Of a stretch of DNA of 64,000 bases, positions 9,078 through 16,849 are shown in pieces. The translations under genes and the position numbers were made by a program. The stretch is from Roseibacillus persicicus (GTDB lineage Bacteria; Verrucomicrobiota; Verrucomicrobiia; Verrucomicrobiales; Akkermansiaceae). The first letter of the stretch is position 1. Every line of letters starts with the position of its first letter. The DNA lies in NCBI RefSeq assembly GCF_014651675.1, contig NZ_BMXI01000006.1:186001-250000 (forward strand), read 5' to 3'. The notes below the pieces were generated by a model. The model was given only the letters and a program-made list of their open reading frames with translations, did no database searches and was not told the DNA's origin.

Positions 9078-9359
9078 ACTTTCGTGGGGGCGGGAAGATT
9101 GTCCGAAAATCGGCCGATGGCAAGATGTTTTTTGATGATTTAGGAAAAAAATTTCAGAAGCTCGAAAACACCCCTGCGCCTGGTGCCAAAGAAGGGGGGC
9201 GGGAGAACTTTTTTCAGTCGGAGCAGCCGGCGGATTTTGAAAGGGGAGAGCTTGGCGATGAAAGGATGAATGGGGCATTCTAACAGAATTTTGCCGCACT
9301 GGGGAAAATTGAGGTGAAGCGGGAGGAGGTCGCTCGCTGGACTGAATGTTGGAAAGCAG

Positions 9360-9387
9360 AAGAGGGCACCCTTGGGTGCCCTCTTTT
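9360..9387. terminator. strong GC hairpin in the 9078-9463 gap
   Basis: gagggcaccc and gggtgccctc form a perfect stem, extended by A-U pairs, with a 2-nt loop. A TTTT run follows on the plus strand; on the minus strand, where the BlaI-H1 gene ends 77 bp upstream, the tract is weaker (TTCTG). It most likely ends the BlaI-H1 transcript. The rest of 9078-9463 holds the presumed tRNA-Glu promoter region; I see no convincing gene there. Confidence 0.6.
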
Positions 9388-9463
9388 GAATTAAATAAAG
9401 AAGTTCAGACTCCTCGGTCAAACACACGCTTTGCTTGCAGGCCTCGCGCGGGACACGAGTTGA

Positions 9464-9826
9464 CTATTTCTTCTTAGCCGCTTTTTTCTTGGCGGCCTTC
9501 TTCGCTACTTTTTTAACTGCCTTTTTAGCCACCTTTTTCTTGGTGACTTTCTTTGCAGCCTTTTTGGCAACCTTCTTCTTGGTAACTTTCTTAGCTGCCT
9601 TCTTGGCAACTTTCTTCACCGCCTTCTTGGCAACCTTCTTTTTGGCTGCCTTTTTAGACGCTTTCTTAGCCACCTTCTTGGTTGCCTTCTTCGCGACCTT
9701 CTTAGTTGCTTTCTTGGCTACCTTTTTGGAGGCGGCCTTTTTCGCTACTTTCTTGGTCGCCTTCTTGGCTACCTTTTTAACTGCTTTTTTGGCAGCCGTT
9801 TTCTTTGCTGTTTTCTTTTTCGCCAT
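9464..9826 (-). repeat. Lys/Ala-coding low-complexity repeat
   Basis: About 360 bp of imperfect tandem copies of a 12-21 bp unit encoding (A/V/T)KK(V/A)AKKA. Copies differ at silent positions (aaa/aag, gcc/gct), so the repeat is old and kept at protein level. The antisense strand has a long spurious frame of Phe/Leu/Ala. Confidence 0.85.
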
Positions 9827-10198
9827 AGCTTTATGTGCTGTGAGTTCGCGCCCGAGGGCTTCTTTTTCCTCCGGAGTGAGAGAGCCGGCGGAGAGGATTG
9901 AGCGGGCGGCATCACCGATGCTGCCTGCAAAAGCATTCTGAACGAGTTCCTGAACGATAGGCCGCATCACTACTGATTGCTCTTTGGCCGCCGAGTAGGT
10001 GTTGGCCCGTCCATCACGAGTTGATGTCACCAGATTCTTTTTTTCGAGGCTCTGCAGCACTGACAGGATGGTGGTGTAAGCTCTCTCTTTGCCATCGGGG
10101 AAAAGTTCAATCACAGTGTTCACTGTGGATGGTCCGTTACTCCAGAGCACAGATAGAGCCTGTAACTCGAGTTCGGAAGGGGCTGTGGATCTACTCAT
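9464..10198 (-). CDS. BlaI/MecI-family repressor fused to histone H1-like Lys/Ala tail
   Basis: A 244-residue DNA-binding protein with two parts. Residues 1-123 match a complete BlaI/MecI winged-helix regulator: SELELQALSVLW and TVNTVIELF, the recognition region YTTILSVLQSLEKKNLV, and a C-terminal dimer segment (NAFAGSIGDAARSIL, LTPEEKEAL). Residues 125-244 are a low-complexity tail built from AKK, VKKVAKKA and TKKVAKKA units, about half lysine and otherwise almost only Ala, Val and Thr, like eukaryotic H1 C-termini and chlamydial Hc proteins. Known BlaI proteins end near residue 125. No blaR1-type sensor protease is next to it. An internal ATG (Met125 at 9826) could in principle also yield the tail alone. 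Fusion is seen; chromatin binding is inferred. Confidence 0.9.
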   Translation of the reverse strand: MSRSTAPSELELQALSVLWSNGPSTVNTVIELFPDGKERAYTTILSVLQSLEKKNLVTSTRDGRANTYSAAKEQSVVMRPIVQELVQNAFAGSIGDAARSILSAGSLTPEEKEALGRELTAHKAMAKKKTAKKTAAKKAVKKVAKKATKKVAKKAASKKVAKKATKKVAKKATKKVAKKASKKAAKKKVAKKAVKKVAKKAAKKVTKKKVAKKAAKKVTKKKVAKKAVKKVAKKAAKKKAAKKK

Positions 10199-10209
10199 GT
10201 TAAAGAGAG

Positions 10210-10253
10210 GGTTAGTAAGTTAACCTTAGAAGTAAGGGGGATTACAAGGTTAA
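10210..10253. promoter_or_regulatory. candidate autoregulatory operator upstream of the BlaI-H1 gene
   Basis: Just upstream of the BlaI-H1 start (10198) are three related half-sites: GGTTA at 10210-10214, TTAACCTT at 10220-10227 and AAGGTTAA at 10246-10253. The first two form an inverted repeat with a 6-nt spacer; the last two are a perfect 8-bp inverted repeat with an 18-nt spacer. BlaI-type repressors usually control their own gene. The known TACA-N-TGTA type of box is not obvious, so assignment is by position and symmetry only. Confidence 0.4.
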
Positions 10254-10344
10254 TATGTCTTTACCAATAGGCGCCAGCTGTCCCGTGAGAAGATAGAAAA
10301 GGAAGTTCTGAATCATCTACGGGATTTCTAGTAGGTCGTTGGTC

Positions 10345-10788
10345 CTATTGGGGGATGGAGAGAGTCTGGCCTGTCACGATGGTGTCGCTGGTGAGCCCAT
10401 TGGCCTGGCGGATGCTGTCGACGCTCACTCCGTATTTGCGACTGAGTCCCCAGAGCGTGTCACCACCTACGACAGTGTGGCTGCCTCCACCACCGGATGC
10501 CGGGACGGGTGTGTTGGTAGTGGGGGGTGTATACGTCGGGATGCTGGCGGGCGGATTGGGAGAGACGCTCGGGATTGGCTGATAGGGAGCGCTGGCGGTG
10601 GGAGCTTGATAAGGGGCTTGGCTGGCGGGTGCCATCGTGCCTTCGGTGCTGACTCCCGGGACAGCGTAGGGGTTGTTCGGATCCTGATAAGTTCCTCCGG
10701 CATTTCCACTTTGAACGGGCGGAGCCATGCAGCTAACGATGAGAAGAGAAGCACTAGCGGTCAGAGAGAGTGGTATTAGCGATTTCAT
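10345..10788 (-). CDS. LysM-domain lipoprotein
   Basis: A 147-residue putative lipoprotein. The leader ends in LIVSC, placing the lipidated cysteine at residue 20. A long Pro/Ser/Gly-rich linker (about 25-98) precedes a single C-terminal LysM domain (about 99-147: HTVVGGDTLWGLSRKYG, then IRQANGL and GQTLSIPQ). LysM binds N-acetylglucosamine-containing glycans such as peptidoglycan, so the protein probably links the outer or inner membrane to the wall. There is no catalytic domain. It stands alone between the BlaI-H1 gene and the divergent DUF1552 gene. Confidence 0.85.
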   Translation of the reverse strand: MKSLIPLSLTASASLLIVSCMAPPVQSGNAGGTYQDPNNPYAVPGVSTEGTMAPASQAPYQAPTASAPYQPIPSVSPNPPASIPTYTPPTTNTPVPASGGGGSHTVVGGDTLWGLSRKYGVSVDSIRQANGLTSDTIVTGQTLSIPQ

Positions 10789-10906
10789 GTGGCTTTTCTT
10801 TTAACGCAAATCTTGCGCCACAAAATGGGAATGTGCGTCTGTATGTCTTGTGAATTACCCTAAATTTTTCGGTAGAACCCTGCTCAACTCGGCGTAAACT
10901 AAGGTC

Positions 10907-12238
10907 ATGAAGGAATCTACTTCACGTCGCCGCTTCTTGCTCGGATTGGGTGCATCGGTTGGTTTGCCCGCCTTTGAATCTACCCGAAGCCTTATGGCAT
11001 CAACTGTTGCGGCCCCCGGGCTGGCAAGCACGGCATCCGGAGCACCACTGCGGATGGCCTATCTTTACGTTCCCAACGGGGTCAATGTGGAGAAATGGAA
11101 ATCGCGTGAGACGCTCGCTCCTTTGGAAAAAATGCGCGAACATTTTTCAGTCATCGAAGGCTTGGAAGTGGAGAAGGCGACCTCTGGAGGCGACGGTGGA
11201 GGTGATCATGCACGCAGTAACGCGGCGTTTCTAACAGGGGTCAGACCCAAGAAGACGGCAGGAGCGGACATTTCGCTCGGGCAGTCGGTGGACCAATATG
11301 CGGCCGAGCGATTGGGCGGCGTGACCCGATTCCGTTCGCTGGAGTTGGCGACCGATGGGGTGCGTAAATCCGGAGCCTGTGATTCCGGATACTCTTGCGC
11401 CTATCAGTACAATCTTTCCTGGCGCTCAGAGACTCTTCCAATGACGCCGGAGTCCAATCCCCGATTCCTTTTTGAACGATTGTTTGGAAAAGGAACGGGC
11501 AAGGAGCGGGTCGAAGGGCGCGCCCGGCGACTGGCAAGCGAGCGTTCCATTCTGGATTTCGTAAATGATGATGCAAAGGCGCTCCAGAAGGAGTTGGGCC
11601 GGGGAGATCAGATGAAGTTGGACGAGTATCTAACAAGCGTGAGGGAAATCGAGAGACGGATTGAGCAGGCCGAGAAGTGGACCTTGCCAGACACCGACCA
11701 CTTGAACGTTCCAGCGGGGATTCCTCCCAACTATGAGGAGCACTTGCGATTGATGTTTGATATGATGCTTTTGGCATTCGAGACGGATTCGACGCGCATT
11801 GCGACCTTCGGTCTCGCTCACGAGGGGAGCAATCGCAACTTCAATGAGATTGGCGTGCCCGAGGGGCATCACAGTCTGTCTCATCATGATCGCCAGAAGA
11901 GCAAGTTGGAGAAGATTGCCAAGATCGATCTCTTCTATACCCAGCAGTTGGCCTACTTCTTGGAAAAGGCTTCCCAGAAGAAAGACCTCGATGGAAAGTC
12001 GATTCTCGATAATTCCATGATCCTCTACGGTAGTGGAATTGCGGACGGCAATCGCCATGCTCACAATGACCTCCCCATCATCATGGCGGGCGGAGGCGGA
12101 GGCTCGTTGACTCCGGGCAAGGATATCAAGCTGCAAAGCGATACTCCCATTACCAATTTATACCTCAGGATGCTTCATGAGATGGGGGTGCCGAGTGAGA
12201 GGTTTGGCGACTCGACGGGAGTTCTCAAACTGACTTAG
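10907..12238 (+). CDS. Tat-exported DUF1552 protein
   Basis: A 443-residue protein matching the DUF1552 family, which is common in Planctomycetes and Verrucomicrobia and of unknown function. The N-terminus has a Tat-like leader (STSRRRFLLGLGASVGLPA), so it is probably exported folded. Family-like segments are YVPNGVNVEKW (about 49-59), GGDGGGDHARSNAAFLTG (about 96-113), the central EIERRIEQAE, and near the end MILYGSGIADGNRHAHNDLP with conserved His/Asp. DUF1552 genes are usually paired with a DUF1587/1588/1592/1595 cytochrome gene; none is adjacent here. It is followed 53 bp later by an AEC transporter gene on the same strand. Confidence 0.85.
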   Translation: MKESTSRRRFLLGLGASVGLPAFESTRSLMASTVAAPGLASTASGAPLRMAYLYVPNGVNVEKWKSRETLAPLEKMREHFSVIEGLEVEKATSGGDGGGDHARSNAAFLTGVRPKKTAGADISLGQSVDQYAAERLGGVTRFRSLELATDGVRKSGACDSGYSCAYQYNLSWRSETLPMTPESNPRFLFERLFGKGTGKERVEGRARRLASERSILDFVNDDAKALQKELGRGDQMKLDEYLTSVREIERRIEQAEKWTLPDTDHLNVPAGIPPNYEEHLRLMFDMMLLAFETDSTRIATFGLAHEGSNRNFNEIGVPEGHHSLSHHDRQKSKLEKIAKIDLFYTQQLAYFLEKASQKKDLDGKSILDNSMILYGSGIADGNRHAHNDLPIIMAGGGGGSLTPGKDIKLQSDTPITNLYLRMLHEMGVPSERFGDSTGVLKLT

Positions 12239-12291
12239 ACAAAGCAGTGAAGTGGTCTTGTTCTTTTGACTAAAAGAGTGTCCCTTGTGCC

Positions 12292-13266
12292 GTGATTTCT
12301 TTTGCCACGGTATTGGAGGCCGTTATTCCCGTTTATCTTTTGGTCGGGGCTGGGGTGGCATTACGCCGGACCAAGGTCCTGACCCCCGAAGTCGATGGCG
12401 CTCTGCTGCGCCTGGTGATCCACTTTCTCTATCCTTGCCTTATTCTTGACAAGGTTCTCGGCAACGACCTGGTGCTGATCCCTTCGGTGGTTGCTTCTGG
12501 TATCGGAGCCGGATTTGGAATCGTGATGCTGGGCTATGCGGTGTCGTGGTTGGCCAGCCGTCTCTTGGGAATGAAGAAAGGAACGGGGAGCCGTAGCTTC
12601 ACCGTTGCGGGAGGAGTTCAGAACTTCGGCTATGTGGCCATTCCGGTTCTGCTGGCTCTTTTCGTGACCAGCAAGTCGGATGACAAGGTGCTGGGGATTC
12701 TCTTCGTGCACAGTCTGGGAGTCGAGATCGCGATCTGGATTGTGGGGGTGATGATTCTAACGGGTCGCCTCATTCAATCTCCCAAGGCTTTGCTCAATGG
12801 ACCCATCGTGGCGGTGGTCTTGGGTTTGGTGGGGTCATACTCTGGGGCATGGCGCCTTTTGGATCCTGAGCACGGTCCTCTCATCGGGATGACGATTCGG
12901 CAGGGGATGAGCTGGCTGGGAGCCTGCGCTTTTCCAATGGCTCTTCTGCTTATCGGTGCCACGGTGGATGACCTTCTGGGGAAAGAGAAAATTGATTGGA
13001 AAGTTGCAACCGGAGGAGTGTTGGTGCGCAACGTGGTAATGGCTTTCTTCATTCTTTGTTTGGCAAAATGGTTGCCGGTTATTCCTGAATTGAAACAGGT
13101 CCTCGTGGTGCAGGCGGCGATGCCGGCGGCGGTGACTCCGATTATTCTTACCCGAATCTATGGCGGGCAACCTCAAGTTGCAGTTCAGGTCGTCATCGCA
13201 ACGAGCATTCTCTCCCTTTTGACCATACCGTTCGTGGTCGCGTGGGGAGTGGCATGGGCGCTCTAG
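12292..13266 (+). CDS. AEC family membrane transporter
   Basis: Integral membrane protein of 324 residues with about ten hydrophobic helices, fitting the auxin efflux carrier (Mem_trans) family. Typical segments are PVYLLVGAGVALRR near the N-terminus, LVIHFLYPCLILDK with the family proline (about 41-54), a GGVQNFGYVAIP turn (about 107-118) and AAMPAAVTPIILTRIYGG near the end. Bacterial members export small organic acids or amino acids; the substrate is not readable. It starts with GTG at 12292, where homology begins. It converges with the giant exported protein gene, leaving a 32 bp gap without an obvious terminator. Confidence 0.85.
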   Translation: MISFATVLEAVIPVYLLVGAGVALRRTKVLTPEVDGALLRLVIHFLYPCLILDKVLGNDLVLIPSVVASGIGAGFGIVMLGYAVSWLASRLLGMKKGTGSRSFTVAGGVQNFGYVAIPVLLALFVTSKSDDKVLGILFVHSLGVEIAIWIVGVMILTGRLIQSPKALLNGPIVAVVLGLVGSYSGAWRLLDPEHGPLIGMTIRQGMSWLGACAFPMALLLIGATVDDLLGKEKIDWKVATGGVLVRNVVMAFFILCLAKWLPVIPELKQVLVVQAAMPAAVTPIILTRIYGGQPQVAVQVVIATSILSLLTIPFVVAWGVAWAL

Positions 13267-13298
13267 CAGTGACGGCACACTTTGGAAGAGATGAGTTC

Positions 13299-16200
13299 TC
13301 AAGGCTTCAGTTGCAGGCGCAATTTGAAGAATCTTTTTTCGTCCGAGGGCGGACTAATTTCCAATCGGTAAAGGTCATTGCCGGCATCATCGGCGAGCGA
13401 GCCGGGGACCGGCTGGAAGGTGAGCGCCAGGTCGGTTTGAGTCAATAGCGCGAAGGTGATGTGTTCGCTGTAGAGGGAGGGAAAGTCGGTCTCGAGAGCC
13501 AGGCTGCCATCGGGGAGCTGATAGATGTCAATTGGGGGAGGGCCCGGCGGCAGGGCTGTGGTGGAAGGCACGCTGGCAGGCGAGGTGGGGTTGGTCTCTT
13601 CCAAGAGTTCCTGCAAATTCGAGTAGCCGTCTCCATCCGCATCGGCGAAGGGGTCGGTTGATTGTCCGAAGAAAAAGAGCTCCCACTCATCATCCAAGGC
13701 ATTTTGATCACGGTCGATGAAGTCTGGTTGAGGAACGAGGCTGAGTTGGGCGGAAATGACGTCCAAGGACGTTCCGAGGTAGGAGGGGAGGTGTGTTCGA
13801 TCTGCAAAGGCCACCACTTCAAGTTGTGCACCGACAGGCAAAGGCTCTTGGAACAGATAGGGAGTGCCATCACTACGGTAGAGTTCGTAGGGCAATCCGT
13901 TGCCATCATAGAGAATGGGAACCTGACCTTCGCGAAAAGAATCTCCGCCGACTTCCAATGTGAGAGAGATGGGGTCACGGTCGGAGATGGAATCCAGTAG
14001 TCCGACCAAAAGGGAGTCGGCGGCCGCAATCTCGGTGGGAGTGAGACTGACACTTCGAGCATACCCCACGTTGTTGGTTTCTCCGGGCAGAGAGATGGTC
14101 CCGTCGACTTGATTCCCTTTGGCGGCCAGTTGGGTCACCACCGATCGCAAGGTATCGAAGGGATTGGGATAGAGTCCGGGGCTCACGTTGACATTGAGAA
14201 AATCGGAATAGTAGGCGATTTGATCGGACAGCTCTTTCATCGCCATCATTTCTGTGGTCGGGGTCAGTTGAATGATTTTCAGCAGGCTGGCATAGGTGTC
14301 ATGGAGGAGATGGCCGGGATCATCGGATGTGAGCCAGTCTTGGAGTTCCCGGAGTTGTTCTTCACTGGCCGAGAAGGGCTGTCCCCCGACCGCGGCTTCC
14401 AAGGGACGAGGTGCCACCGGATCTCGAAACCCGGTCAAACTGAGAAAGCTTGAGCTGGGTAGAGCTGGATTGCGAGCGTGCAGATACTCATTGCAAAGTC
14501 GCTCGAATAGCAGAAGAGAGAGGCTATCGCCAGGGCTCAGGACTTCACTGATGACCGGTCGCGTGAGGGAGAGGTAGTGCTGCTGGGCGGCAGCGATCCA
14601 TTCGGTTGCAGCATCAGCAGTGGAGCTCACCCCATCATAGGTAAACTCGAATTCACCGACACTCTGGTGGGGGACGGGAATGAGGCCGACCAGTTCTCGT
14701 CCAAATTTGGGGTTGGCTGTAGACTGGATGGGAAAGGTAGCGCTGGTTGATACGATCAGGAAAAGGTCCCGGTCGGTGGCGGGGGCTTTCTCAAAATAAG
14801 CGGTGGGATATAGAAAGCCCGATACGTCGCGGGTGACCTCATGGGCGAGCAATGTCCCATCAAGCGAATGGAGGTAAACATCGGTCGGGGCTTCGGCCCC
14901 GCCTTCGGGATAGGGGCGTGCAAAAGTGGTGAGACTGGTCGGGGAGACTGGTAGGATTGCGAGATCGAAAGAGTTCTGGAGGTTCAGGGTGAGCGGAAGG
15001 GGCGGAGAGCTGGAGGCGTCGTTCGGGTCCGTATCAAGAAGGACTTCGTAGAGGTCATCCACGGCATCGAGGTCCTGATCTTTCCCCGCTGAGGGGTCGA
15101 GTCCCAGGGAGAGCTCAACGAAGTCAGGCACCCCGTCTCCGTCGGAGTCGATCTGGCCGGGAGCACCGAAGTAGGAGTAGACCGCTTGATAGATTGGCGA
15201 GCGCGTGCCCGTGCTACTTGCGGCGAAGTATTCCAAGACGAATGGTGAAAGCGTGTCGCCGGAGGGAGTGAGAGAAGAACCCGAGATGGCCGTGCGCCAA
15301 TCGGCCTCACCCGAGAAGCGATAGGAAATCGTCGTGCCCGGGTCCGGCGTGCTCAGAATGGGCGTGACGGCGGAGGTAAACTTTCCAGGAAGAGGTGAGA
15401 CCGAGACTTGGGGAGGAAGAATGCCGACGAAGGTTTGTTGGCTGATGAGGGAGACGGCATCCTCCTGCTGGTTGCCCAGCGCATGGGTTGGAGCGCTCTT
15501 GGGATTGAGGATGATGCTGCTTCCCGCGATCAGGCCTGTGTCTTGGGTGCTGTAGAGTTCAGGCGTGACTTCCACGTTGCCACCGGAAGTGATGGAAATG
15601 CCACTGGTCCAATCGGGGACTTGGATGGTCTCCAGCAGTCTGGCTCCCGCGTCGATCAAGGGTTCGCCATCGTAAAGCAGGACATTGGTGAGGGCGACTT
15701 GGCTGCCGGAGGCCGGAAGAGGAGTCTCCCCCGTCTGTTGCCACTTGGTTCCGTCATAGGTGAAGTCGGTAGAAGTCGTTGTAGGGCCTCCCGCAAGTGG
15801 TCCGCTGAGCAAAGACATACGGAGGTCGTCAAAGCCAATCGCGCCAGCCAAGCGATTGCCTTCGGGCGCGGAGAATGCCTGCCCAGGGAGAGGTGTCCCT
15901 GAGGCATCAAGAGTGTAGAGACGGCCCTGGGTGGCTCCTTCGAAAGCAACGAAGAAGGAGCCTGAGCCGACGGGTGAGATCGTCTCTATCGCGGCATCCA
16001 AAGTATATGACGACGGCGAAAGGAGAGCCGATCCGTTGCTCAAGCTGACTTGCAAATCCGGATCTCCAGGCAAGTAGATGAGGGCGTGAATGCGGGATGA
16101 GCCGCTGAAGGGACCGACGAGAAATTCGGACCCGGATCGCAATCCGGTCAAAGTCTGTTTATTGGGAAGGGCAGTGGTGGTTGTTCGAAAAATCCGCAAG

Positions 16201-16829
16201 CGATCCGTAGTTCCGCGCAGGATGGCGGCGAGATAATCGGACCCCGTCTCCGAATGGCGAACTCGAGTGGCTCGTTCGGTTGGGAAAAGAGGAACGGCTG
16301 TTAGAGCTTCATCGGTAGAGCCAGCCAAGGACTGAAAGATGTGCCTTTGATTTGGGTCGGGAGAATTGTTCTCGCCGGTGTAGACCACAAGGTCGAGTAG
16401 GTTCGGGTCATTGCCAGCTACGGGCAGATCGATCGCCGCAATTGCATGAGGTCCGATCCCGGAGGGAAAGATTTGCTCGGTATTGGTGGTCGCTGCCGAT
16501 CGCGTAGGTTCGAGGATGACCAGTTGGTTGGCCAAGCGGCCGGACAAAACGACCGCATCCTTTCCTGCCACGCGAATAGGGCCGCAGGTCAAGGCGTCTA
16601 TGGACGTCATTCCGGATGGACGGGATTCACTCCACTGCACGGTGCCGTCCGCTTGTTGGAAGGCTACTCGATAAAGCCCGGTGGCCCGCTCTGCAATGAC
16701 CGCGTCGAGGCGGCCATCAGCATCAAAGTCACCATACCCGGTGATTTCGTCGGGCGTTACGATGACCTGCCAAGGGGTGACCGCTTGGAGCGAAAGGCAG
16801 GTCGAGAGTAGGAACAGGACGGGTGGCAT
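13299..16829 (-). CDS. giant exported protein with FG-GAP-like and calcium-repeat segments
   Basis: A 1176-residue exported protein of unknown function. A signal peptide (MPPVLFLLSTCLSLQA) is followed by ITGYGDFDADGRLDAVIAE, a typical FG-GAP/VCBS-like Ca-binding blade, and an N-terminal region that could form a beta propeller. Around residue 535-600 an RFSGEADW/YFAAS segment resembles chitobiase-type C-terminal domains, then thrombospondin-type-3-like acidic repeats (DSDGDGVPDFVEL, KDQDLDAVDDLYEV). Another DADGDGYSNLQELLEE unit lies near the C-terminus, just before a terminal beta domain. It directly follows the 1118-residue gene (20 bp gap), so the two are likely one operon. I assign no enzyme activity. 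Confidence 0.75.
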   Translation of the reverse strand: MPPVLFLLSTCLSLQAVTPWQVIVTPDEITGYGDFDADGRLDAVIAERATGLYRVAFQQADGTVQWSESRPSGMTSIDALTCGPIRVAGKDAVVLSGRLANQLVILEPTRSAATTNTEQIFPSGIGPHAIAAIDLPVAGNDPNLLDLVVYTGENNSPDPNQRHIFQSLAGSTDEALTAVPLFPTERATRVRHSETGSDYLAAILRGTTDRLRIFRTTTTALPNKQTLTGLRSGSEFLVGPFSGSSRIHALIYLPGDPDLQVSLSNGSALLSPSSYTLDAAIETISPVGSGSFFVAFEGATQGRLYTLDASGTPLPGQAFSAPEGNRLAGAIGFDDLRMSLLSGPLAGGPTTTSTDFTYDGTKWQQTGETPLPASGSQVALTNVLLYDGEPLIDAGARLLETIQVPDWTSGISITSGGNVEVTPELYSTQDTGLIAGSSIILNPKSAPTHALGNQQEDAVSLISQQTFVGILPPQVSVSPLPGKFTSAVTPILSTPDPGTTISYRFSGEADWRTAISGSSLTPSGDTLSPFVLEYFAASSTGTRSPIYQAVYSYFGAPGQIDSDGDGVPDFVELSLGLDPSAGKDQDLDAVDDLYEVLLDTDPNDASSSPPLPLTLNLQNSFDLAILPVSPTSLTTFARPYPEGGAEAPTDVYLHSLDGTLLAHEVTRDVSGFLYPTAYFEKAPATDRDLFLIVSTSATFPIQSTANPKFGRELVGLIPVPHQSVGEFEFTYDGVSSTADAATEWIAAAQQHYLSLTRPVISEVLSPGDSLSLLLFERLCNEYLHARNPALPSSSFLSLTGFRDPVAPRPLEAAVGGQPFSASEEQLRELQDWLTSDDPGHLLHDTYASLLKIIQLTPTTEMMAMKELSDQIAYYSDFLNVNVSPGLYPNPFDTLRSVVTQLAAKGNQVDGTISLPGETNNVGYARSVSLTPTEIAAADSLLVGLLDSISDRDPISLTLEVGGDSFREGQVPILYDGNGLPYELYRSDGTPYLFQEPLPVGAQLEVVAFADRTHLPSYLGTSLDVISAQLSLVPQPDFIDRDQNALDDEWELFFFGQSTDPFADADGDGYSNLQELLEETNPTSPASVPSTTALPPGPPPIDIYQLPDGSLALETDFPSLYSEHITFALLTQTDLALTFQPVPGSLADDAGNDLYRLEISPPSDEKRFFKLRLQLKP

Positions 16830-16849
16830 TTCTTTGGTCTTTCGATGAG

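Noticed and set aside
9435-9941. Long + frame rich in Phe, Leu and Ala, antisense to the Lys/Ala tail
   Set aside because: It is the complement of the AAG/GCC repeat and has no start site or homology-like motif; an artefact of low complexity.
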